Origin: Gracilaria vermiculophylla
Taxonomy: Eukaryota; Rhodophyta; Florideophyceae; Gracilariales; Gracilariaceae
Assembly: GCA_019155205.2 (NCBI GenBank)
Contig: JAHNZQ020003150.1
Coordinates: 1,342,414 to 1,355,911, forward strand
Direction of reading: 5' to 3'
Length of the DNA stretch: 13,498 nt
The stretch's first letter is position 1. The number at the start of each line of letters is the position of its first letter. The translations under genes and the position numbers were made by a program. The notes under the pieces are model-generated. The model did no database searches. It was not told the origin of the DNA and was given only the letters and a program-made list of their open reading frames with translations. Positions 7,807 to 13,498 of the stretch are shown here, piece after piece.

Positions 7807-8385
7807 ATGACAGAGCAAGAAATTTGGCATGCCAGACTAGGACATGCTGTAATATCAGTCTTGAGCCAAATCGTATCGAAGAAAACCGCAGATGGTGTTC
7901 CAGAAAAATTGGAAGAAAAAGAAATAAGTACATGCAAGGGATGTGTACTTGGAAAAATGAATTCAAAATCATTTCCGTCATTAGGGAATTTTCGATCAAA
8001 GGGAAAATTAGATCTCATACACACTGATCTTTGTGGACCTATGAGTACAAAATCCAAAGGAGGAAAACTGTATTACATAACCTCCACTGATGATTACACA
8101 AGAAAATCATTTATGTATTTTCTCCGTACCAAAAACGAAGCGTTTGAAAAATCCCAAGAATTTCTAAATATGGTGGAAAACCAAGAAGGAATTTCTATCA
8201 AACGAATTAGAAGTGATAGAGGGGGGTGAATATTTGTCAAAGGCATTTGAAAATTATTTCAAAAACAAAGGTATCATGCACAAAAATAGTGAAGCACACC
8301 AACCATAACAGAATGGTGTGGCGGAAAGAATTAACCGAAAACTTTGTGAAAAAGCAATATGCATGCTTTGCTTTCGGGACATTCC
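7807..8385 (+). pseudogene. Integrase of element B, frameshifted and truncated
   Basis: The zinc finger is intact: WHARLGH with two His, then CKGC about 30 residues on. The core shows the first Asp at 8026-8028 (HTDLCGPM), DDYTRKSFMYFL, and the second Asp at 8215-8217 (RSDRGG), a spacing of D-62-D. A run of six G at 8221-8226 shifts the frame by one base, giving TGA at 8227; the expected EYLSKAF continues in the next frame. TAA at 8306-8308 replaces the first Gln of the P-Q-Q-N-G motif. Catalytic Glu lies at 8324-8326 in NGVAERINRKL. Homology ends after KAICML, and the inverted element A' starts at 8386. Confidence 0.86.
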
Positions 8386-8629
8386 TGTAGTATACCGGCT
8401 CGTAAGGAAATAGGGTAGTTTGGCCTTATGAAGAAATAGTCCGAAGGAGGGCTCGTATTTTATGAGCTGAGCCACGTCGTGCACAATCCCACCCGCGTGC
8501 GCTACAGCGTCTTTAAGGGACCGTAGAATTATTATTTATCATAATTAAAAAAGGTAGGTAATTAGTACAATAACAAGACCTGCCGAGGCGGGCTACCGGG
8601 TGGATAATTAATCTGCCGGGTGCGCTACA
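8386..8629 (-). repeat. LTR of inverted element A' (244 bp)
   Basis: On the minus strand it starts TGTAGCGCACCC and ends GGTATACTACA, giving a perfect five-base terminal inverted repeat TGTAG/CTACA. Its length agrees with the 245-bp LTR of element A. The TATA-like ATAAAATACGAGCCCTCCTT segment is shared exactly with the other copy, while the middle AT-rich part has diverged strongly. Confidence 0.75.
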
Positions 8630-8945
8630 CCTCTGGGAAAGTAAAGACAAGCACCCTTGAGTCTTCATCTACTTTTCCGGTTGGAGTCTCTCGTCGATCA
8701 ACGCAGGTTTCTAAGCCGCCGATCCCCAGGTCGCATCATAGCAGCGCCTGTAGGAGCATTGTCCGCCCACTGAACCTTCCCCTCCGCTTGGTGTTTGCGG
8801 ATCTCCTTTAAGAATTCCCCCGGCTCGCGACAGCGGATACCGGAGACCACCTTCAGGAACAGGCACCTTTGAAGTCACCAAAAATTCTTAACGGACATTG
8901 TGCTTTACTACCTCGAGAGGAGGGCTGACAGTACCACACACGAGT
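8386..8945 (-). mobile_element. Inverted 3' end of a second A-family element (A'), nested in element B
   Basis: Read on the minus strand, this matches 4985-5537 of element A: the last codons of pol (SPPLEVVKHNVR then TAA), the untranslated spacer and the whole LTR. The spacer differs at about 15% of positions and the LTR at more. The plus-strand left edge TGTAGTATACC is the outer end of the LTR and abuts the broken integrase of element B. Similarity to element A stops near 8945, inside the RNase H end, so the copy is truncated there and holds no other pol region. Confidence 0.82.
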
Positions 8946-9044
8946 GTTGTATTTGTCGCACTATGCGAAGTTTTCAGCCCATCTTTAGGTTTGGAAGATG
9001 TATGTTATCCTCCAAAGGGACTTTTACTGGCCTGTTGTAGCAGT

Positions 9045-10115
9045 TGATGCATAGAAACAGCACTAAAAAACGTCAGGCGGACAGAAATCGCTGTTGTGGA
9101 TGGAAATTCGGAAGGTCTGAACGTCAAACGCATCGCCCAAGCCGGAGCGTACCACAGTCGTGCCATTCGGCAATGCGGAAGGTAACGCACGGAATTCGCC
9201 AGGTCTGGACTTGGACCACAACGTGAAAACAGCCATGCAGCTGGAAATACCGTTCAGTGAATTGCGAATGTCGAATCAGCCATGATTGTCGGTAATTCAT
9301 CCGGCAGCGGGATATGTTATCCCACGTGGGCGACTCTTTTCAAGTACGCCTACCATGACTGCACGCTGCCATCGTTAATGTGGAGACAGAGACTGGGAAA
9401 GCATTTCAAGAACCACACCCCGTGTCGCATCCAATGGATCCAGAACGTGGTGCCTGTCACTGTGCTCGTGATAAAACATGGGGCTGTGACGTATGCTGAG
9501 TCACCGCAAGGTCTTGAGCAAGATGTGTGCCAGCACTTTCTACTGTGGTACTTAAGCCCCCGGCATGGGCTGTTTATCGCGAGAAGCAGCAAGGCGGAGA
9601 TTGCGATATACATCCAATTCGATGCGCGTTCCGACGGAATTTTCCTCGGGCATGACAATGCCGACCGCATGATCTTCACGCTCACAGCGTTCAAGACGTC
9701 GTGAATCGACGATCATGCTTGTAAGTCCAGTGTGGATTCACGGGCGCACTCCCTCCTGCACATCGACGGCTGGGCGAAAGATGCCAAGGCCCCACCGGTA
9801 CACATGATTCAAGCAGAGGACAACGGCGCGCAAGTGATCGCTGCGGCAAACCTCAACTACGAATGTAACGTGCACTGGGAGAAAAACTGGCGGTACGATA
9901 AGGCACCCACAGCGGCAGTGACAGTATACGATGATGACGGTATGGCAAGGCAAGTAAACAGAATTTATGATACTGCGGAGTACGGGCACCCGCGCGATTT
10001 TGGCTGGCCTGCAGAGGACGACGGAGCGGATTTGACGTCTCCAATGCCCGCCAAGACCTTCAGAAGGTTTACTTTGGACATGGGTGGCAAATATGGCTGC
10101 TATCTGCGTGTCTGA
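9045..10115 (+). pseudogene. Unrecognised gene-like frame with three in-frame stops
   Basis: A single frame carries protein-like sequence from about 9045 to the stop at 10113-10115, broken by TAA 9183, TGA 9258 and TGA 9702. The two longest parts are 9282-9701 (140 residues from an ATG) and 9705-10115 (136 residues, no early ATG). The last part is acidic and aromatic (VTVYDDDG, RDFGWPAEDDG); the middle looks beta-rich. No signal peptide, membrane segment or known motif is visible and I do not recognise a family. AATAAA follows 25 bases after the final stop, as for a true gene end. It may be a decayed host gene, a gene with unrecognised introns (a GTAAGT lies at 9721), or a gene with sequence errors. 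Confidence 0.45.
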
Positions 10116-10140
10116 CAGCAGACATAAACATATAAATATC

Positions 10141-10166
10141 AATAAAGCACACATATTAATGTGCTT
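10141..10166 (+). terminator. Polyadenylation signal and small 3' hairpin
   Basis: AATAAA at 10141-10146 lies 25 bases after the stop of the preceding frame. It overlaps a hairpin with a 7-bp stem: AAGCACA at 10145-10151 pairs with TGTGCTT at 10160-10166 across an eight-base AT-rich loop. This is a plausible 3' processing site; the hairpin does not resemble the histone stem-loop. Confidence 0.45.
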
Positions 10167-10734
10167 GTTCGTAACGGCCCTCAATGCGCAATGCGCCATG
10201 TTTGAAAAGCACCTGATTTCTGCTGCCTGCGTGGCCACGCATTGACGATTGATTCGCCACACGTGGCCTCATCGTGTAACACGCGCCGTGTTCTCAATCT
10301 CACACGTGTATGTCTGTACACGTACACTTCAAGATCGGGAAGCTGCTGACCTCACGAGCGCTCGAGGATAATCTCCCCGAGTCAGCGACTTTTCCTATCT
10401 CACACATCAGCTCCTCGCCGCACCGGTTTCAGCGCAATGCTGATCAATGCATGGCCAAATCATGCGTTTCTGTTCGTATCGTAATAGGTCTCTAAACGGA
10501 AGATAGGCGGCGGGAAGAGCGATTCTGCGGTGCTTGCTCCAACGGGCATTCTGCGATGAAGAGCATCAGCCATCAACAAATGGACTGTCAGCCATCCGCG
10601 ACCGCTCTTGAACCGTGTCATAAGGGCTGGTCTGGCAAGGTGAGTTGCATTGCGGGATTGAAATCCAGCAGGCAGAGGCCATGACATAATGTGCATTGTA
10701 TTTCGATTCGTGTCGAAGTGGCGAGAGTGCGCCG
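10167..10734. promoter_or_regulatory. Intergenic region with G-box-like motifs upstream of the CBM20 gene
   Basis: No convincing gene is present. CACGTG palindromes occur at 10260-10265 and 10303-10308, with a near match (ACACGTAC) shortly after. In plants and algae such E/G-boxes bind bHLH or bZIP factors, but six-base motifs are common by chance. Minus-strand frames across this stretch lack motifs. Confidence 0.25.
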
Positions 10735-10742
10735 CTATAAAA
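10735..10742 (+). promoter_or_regulatory. TATA box of the CBM20 gene
   Basis: TATAAAAG sits in GC-rich surroundings (GCCGCTATAAAAGCC), a very good match to the eukaryotic consensus. Transcription would be expected to start about 25-30 bases on, near 10765-10772. That leaves a leader of about 330 bases before the preferred ATG at 11102, or about 10 bases before an in-frame ATG at 10781. Confidence 0.6.
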
Positions 10743-10949
10743 GCCGTGCTGGGTTTTCGATGCAGTTGTCGAGGAGGCAAATGCAATCCGTCGTCGTCGT
10801 CTTGGCTTCCTACTTTGGCAATTCGACCTCGACATTCTTCGCTGAACTATATCCATTCCTCCTTGCTTTCCGACCTCCCGCCCTCTCTGTTTTCCAGCCT
10901 CTAGGCATGCGCATCTCGCCTTCAAGCTTTAGCTCTCCGCCTTGGGACT

Positions 10950-11060
10950 TCTCCTCCACGCTTCCCCTCTCTCGCCTCCCCCCTCCCCCCTCCCGCCTCT
11001 CGCCTGCAGGCTTCCGCCTCCCGCCACGCTTCCCGCCTCTCGCCTGCCGGCTTCCCGCTG
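10950..11060 (+). repeat. CT-rich tract with a 24-bp direct repeat in the CBM20 leader
   Basis: Almost pure pyrimidine DNA (CCTCCCCCCTCCC and similar). A 24-base unit starting CCCGCCTCTCGCC occurs at 10992-11015 and 11032-11055 with one difference, at a period of 40 bases. The tract stays open in the frame of the downstream gene, where it would encode Ser/Pro/Arg-rich sequence. Low complexity and position favour an untranslated leader, as in CT-rich algal promoters, but translation cannot be excluded. Confidence 0.55.
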
Positions 11061-11101
11061 CACGCCTCGCATACCACCCCACATCACTCAGCCGAGCTGC
11101 A

Positions 11102-12250
11102 ATGAAGGGGTTCTTCATGGGAGTTGTGCGCCTCTTGGCTGCCGTGCTCGGACACGGCCAGCACCCCCAGCCCGACCCGCAAAACCCCAATGCCCCGTAC
11201 CGTCATCCAACTCCAGCTCCAGCGGAAGACTCCGTGCCGCCACCGCCCATATCGCCCCGGGTTACGCAACCCGCGCTGGCCGCCGCACCGCTTCAAACGT
11301 GCCGCGGCAGTACGGAGTGTGGGAAGCTGACACGCTCCATGTCGGGGCTTCTCCCGCGATCAGCGGCAGACATACGGCGTCTCGTCCACCTCGGCCGCGA
11401 GAGACGTCGGCGGCGCGCTGCAAGAGCGCAGCGCATGGAGCGGACAATCACGGACATGCTGTGCGCAACGGAAAGCACGCAGGCCGTGGTTTTTGGCAGC
11501 GTGCCGAGCTCGCTTCCGGACGGCCGGGTGTACGCCATTTCGCCCGGCCAAGATGTCCCCTCCGGCTGCGTGCATGTGCGGTGTGAGGCGCAGCCGGAGG
11601 AGTGGCCGGTCGCCTTGACGGTGATGGGGCTCAACTGGAAGGCCACGACGGTTTGGCTGCTGCGCATGGTGGGCGTGCCGGAGCCGTTGCTGGTGGCTCA
11701 TCTTCGCGCTGTGGCTCTGATGAGCGCGCCGGGCAGCATGGTGTTGCTCCAAACGTGGTCCCCAATCGCAGCGGAATTGGCATGCAGCGTCGGATTCTCG
11801 TTGAACGCACTGCGGCACAAAAAGCCACTGCTTGTCCTGAGAAGGAACGAGGAGCAGCCCCGGAGCGAGGACACGGACAATTTGTTCTCGTCGCCCCCGT
11901 GCAATCCACCAGCTGGGCCTGCGTGCGAATGGATGCTGGTGAGTTTTGAGCTTGCTCTTGAAAGTTTGCCTCAAGCCGTGCGGGATCTGGTGAGCAAGGG
12001 AAGCGTGAGAGTGGTGGGGAGTTGCCAAGACTTGGGGCAATGGAATGTTGGACTCGGGGTGCCATTACAGCTTGCGGAAGTGGCCATGGTGGGTGAGCTT
12101 CTCCTTGACCGGAGTTGTAGCGAGGTGGAGTACAAGTACATTTTTGTTGATGAAGTGGGAGAGACAATGTGGGAAGTCGGAGAAAACAGACGCTTGCCTG
12201 CAACAGACCGCACCTTAATTCGAGTTGAAGACCAGTGGAGAAGTTGCTAA
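11102..12250 (+). CDS. Protein with C-terminal CBM20 starch-binding domain
   Basis: The predicted 382-residue protein most likely binds starch or glycogen-like glucan. Residues 1-20 are mildly hydrophobic (MKGFFMGVVRLLAAVLG), a weak signal-like or membrane-associating start. Residues 21-70 form a Pro-rich linker. A very basic helix (RERRRRRAARAQR) lies at about 118-130. Residues 140-265 are an unrecognised region with no catalytic motif I can name. CBM20 spans about 277-380: SVRVVGSCQDLGQW (Trp314), EYKYI (Lys345) and TMWEVGENRRL (Trp357) supply the two binding-site Trp and the Lys typical of CBM20 site 1. In other proteins CBM20 accompanies amylases, glucan water dikinases or laforin-type phosphatases; none of these is seen here. 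The start was chosen for a purine at -3 and position after the CT tract; the frame stays open upstream, with ATGs at 10781 and 10907. The frame is intact. Confidence 0.72.
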   Translation: MKGFFMGVVRLLAAVLGHGQHPQPDPQNPNAPYRHPTPAPAEDSVPPPPISPRVTQPALAAAPLQTCRGSTECGKLTRSMSGLLPRSAADIRRLVHLGRERRRRRAARAQRMERTITDMLCATESTQAVVFGSVPSSLPDGRVYAISPGQDVPSGCVHVRCEAQPEEWPVALTVMGLNWKATTVWLLRMVGVPEPLLVAHLRAVALMSAPGSMVLLQTWSPIAAELACSVGFSLNALRHKKPLLVLRRNEEQPRSEDTDNLFSSPPCNPPAGPACEWMLVSFELALESLPQAVRDLVSKGSVRVVGSCQDLGQWNVGLGVPLQLAEVAMVGELLLDRSCSEVEYKYIFVDEVGETMWEVGENRRLPATDRTLIRVEDQWRSC

Positions 12251-12690
12251 GTAACTGTAAATGTGAAAATTACCTGTCGACAGCCTGAACGTAGCATCTT
12301 TCCTTATGCCTGCTGCGCTGGCCATGCGCCTCACTTCTCGGCACGCCTCCATACGCCTTTCGTCACTCGAAACCCATTGCTTCTTTGTTTTCAATGTTCC
12401 ATTGTGAACGTATCCCCGCGCACGTTTTGACGTCATTTGTTCTGCAACGTTGAGATAGGGAAACGTGCTGCTTCAAGTCAATATTGCATAGCAAGTCGAA
12501 TAATTGAATTGGCCCACTTACCACAAGAGAATACCGGGAGAATGATAGCTTCGTGAGGTCTGAAGAGAAGTAGTCAGAAGCAAACTTGGTGGACAGAGTC
12601 CCTCCACGGTGAGGGTGGGAAACCGGATGTGTTACTTTCAAGGCTATTCCCGGTCTGTGAATGTCGTTCACGTTGACGCAAGGCAGCTTC
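12251..12690. other. Intergenic region after the CBM20 gene
   Basis: This is the 3' untranslated region and spacer. On the minus strand a 73-codon frame (12436-12215, from MTSKRARGYV to a stop inside the end of the CBM20 gene) has a natural-looking central part (SDERRMEACREVRRMASAAG) and could be an exon of a convergent gene, but no motif supports it. A 102-codon minus-strand frame (12671-12363) overlaps it and is equally unsupported. Base composition is more AT-rich than on either side. Confidence 0.3.
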
Positions 12691-12779
12691 AGTGAATCGC
12701 TTTCCTAACGTTTCAAAGCTGGAAATGCCCGTTAGTCCGACACATACCGCTTCACAACGGACCCTCAAGGCCACCCCCC

Positions 12780-13190
12780 TAGAGTCGCATTCGATCGGCC
12801 GTTGCGCGCATGCCACCGCATGCGGCCCAAAGGAAACTTCGCTATCTGAGCGTCGCGCTGCGCACAGAGCGCGGCCGAGACCAGGCGGCGCGCGGCAGTT
12901 ACGTGCCGCGGTGGACCCGGCCCCATGCGCGCGCCGCTCGCGCCTCAACCGCCGCGACCCGCCGCGCGGGCAGAGCTGGCGCCTCGGCGTGGGCAGCGGG
13001 GCGCGCAGCGCCGCCGGCGCCGCGGCTGGCGCGCCGGAAGAGCGAGCCCGTACACCGGGAGGGAGCGCGACGCGCGAGACGCGCAAGGGGCTGGGAGCGA
13101 TAGGCGCGCCAGGTGGCGGCCGGACTGCGGCTAGAAACGCGGCGGGAACAGCGGCGGGCGCTGGGGGCGGCCGACGGATAGGTCGGCTAC
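12780..13190. promoter_or_regulatory. CpG-dense GC-rich island, probable promoter
   Basis: This stretch is extremely rich in CG dinucleotides and in GCGC and GGCGCGCC-like words. All frames on both strands stay open for long stretches with Arg/Ala/Gly/Pro-rich products (for example 12692-13384 plus and 13212-12574 minus). That is the expected artefact of GC-rich DNA, where stop codons are rare, and not evidence of genes. Its position before a possible gene start at 13297 suggests promoter or leader DNA. No TATA box is visible. Confidence 0.35.
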
Positions 13191-13296
13191 GATGGAAGCG
13201 TGCGCTGCGCACGCGGTGGAGAGCCTGCAGGCGGCTGTGGAAATGCTACGCGTCGGCTGCTGCGGCGCGATGCGATGACGGCAGAAAATTCGAGCA

Positions 13297-13498
13297 ATGG
13301 CGCCGCTGGGAGTTTGCAAGTCGCGAGACAGTACGCGAGCGTGGACTGCATGCGCCGGCAGGGTGGTCGAAGCGGCTCATCTAGAAGTAGGAAGGGGTGA
13401 ATTGGTCGCAGGCTTCGCGGGCGACTGCCCACAGATCAGCGGAAGCGGCAAAAACTTGACCTTCCTCGCAAGAGTGGATCTGCCGGGCCAATCGAGTA
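13297..13498 (+). CDS. Possible start of a hypothetical protein, cut by the window edge
   Basis: From ATG 13297 (AGCAATGGCG, a fair start context) a frame stays open for 67 codons to the window end, beginning MAPLGVCKSRD and continuing through ELVAGFAGDCPQISG and LTFLARVDLPG. The amino-acid mix is balanced, unlike the Arg/Ala-rich frames of the CpG island just upstream. An upstream frame in the same phase starts at ATG 13192 (MEACAAHAVESLQAAVEM) and ends at TGA after 28 codons. It could be an upstream ORF, or the true first exon if the stop lies in an intron. I do not recognise a family. Confidence 0.35.
   Translation, partial: MAPLGVCKSRDSTRAWTACAGRVVEAAHLEVGRGELVAGFAGDCPQISGSGKNLTFLARVDLPGQSS

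Larger units (their letters stand above)
6082..8385 (+). mobile_element. Second Ty1/copia retrotransposon (element B), cut off in integrase
   Basis: An AT-rich element with a 5' LTR, half-tRNA primer site, gag, protease and the first part of integrase in copia order. It is not closely related to element A: gag, protease and integrase differ in motif detail, and B looks like classic plant/animal copia (DSGAS protease, WHARLGH finger, NGVAER core end). It stops at 8385, where the inverted element A' begins; reverse transcriptase, RNase H and the 3' LTR are absent from the window. Several stops and at least three frame changes show it is dead. Confidence 0.88.

Noticed and set aside
8998..9050. 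RDFYWPV on the plus strand as part of a gypsy-type integrase finger
   Set aside because: It is an isolated match of a few residues; the flanking His and Cys ligands are missing in all frames.
8946..9240. Further RNase H sequence of element A' on the minus strand
   Set aside because: No counterpart of the SAETLAAEAA or SDAS motifs of element A could be found in any minus-strand frame.
9738..10262. 174-codon minus-strand frame
   Set aside because: It overlaps the more protein-like plus-strand frame, reads as Cys/Ile/Val-rich antisense sequence, and the AATAAA signal supports the plus strand.
10942..11586. 214-codon plus-strand frame overlapping the CBM20 gene, and long minus-strand frames at 11360-12203
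   Set aside because: They are shadows of a GC-rich coding region. Only the frame ending at 12250 contains a recognisable domain.
12574..13384. Long Arg/Ala/Gly/Pro-rich frames on both strands (230 and 212 codons)
   Set aside because: CpG-rich DNA has few stop codons; the composition is extreme on both strands and no motif is present.
1..13498. tRNA or rRNA genes, CRISPR arrays, bacterial operons
   Set aside because: No cloverleaf, rRNA core sequence, regularly spaced repeats or closely packed intact genes were seen; the content is eukaryotic.

Overview
This window is nuclear DNA of a eukaryote that makes or uses starch. The clues are a CBM20 starch-binding-domain gene on GC-rich host DNA, a eukaryotic TATA box and AATAAA signal, and abundant decayed Ty1/copia LTR retrotransposons. 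A unicellular red alga (Porphyridium-like) is my best guess, but this is inference: nothing here fixes the taxon.

Layout. (1) 1-212: edge of a glutamine-rich reading frame on the minus strand. (2) About 365-5537: a decayed but nearly full-length Ty1/copia element, called A here. It has a leader with a TATA box, a half-tRNA primer-binding site at 597-609, gag, protease, integrase, a Tudor-like domain, reverse transcriptase, RNase H and a 245-bp LTR at 5293-5537. (3) 5538-6081: GC-rich spacer without a convincing gene. (4) 6082-8385: a second, AT-rich Ty1/copia element, B, with a 278-bp 5' LTR, the same type of primer site, gag, protease and integrase. It stops inside integrase. (5) 8386 to about 8945: the 3' end of a second A-family element (A') on the minus strand, inserted in B's integrase; its LTR edge starts exactly at 8386. 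(6) About 9045-10115: an unrecognised gene-like frame broken by three in-frame stops, followed by AATAAA and a small hairpin. (7) 10735-12250: TATA box, CT-rich leader and an intact gene for a 382-residue protein ending in a CBM20 domain. (8) 12251-13190: intergenic DNA grading into a very GC-rich CpG island. (9) 13297-13498: possible start of another gene, cut by the window edge.

How the parts relate. Elements A and B share a primer site complementary to the anticodon arm of initiator tRNA-Met, as in Drosophila copia. A' nested in B shows that B was there first. A and A' form a diverged inverted repeat of about 550 bp that flanks a 2.8-kb loop holding B. All retroelement reading frames are broken, so none can be autonomous. 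The most interesting features are the Tudor-like domain between integrase and reverse transcriptase of A, the apparent gag start codon lying inside A's primer-binding site, and heat-shock-element-like dyads in B's LTR. Only the CBM20 gene, and possibly the two edge frames, look like live host genes.
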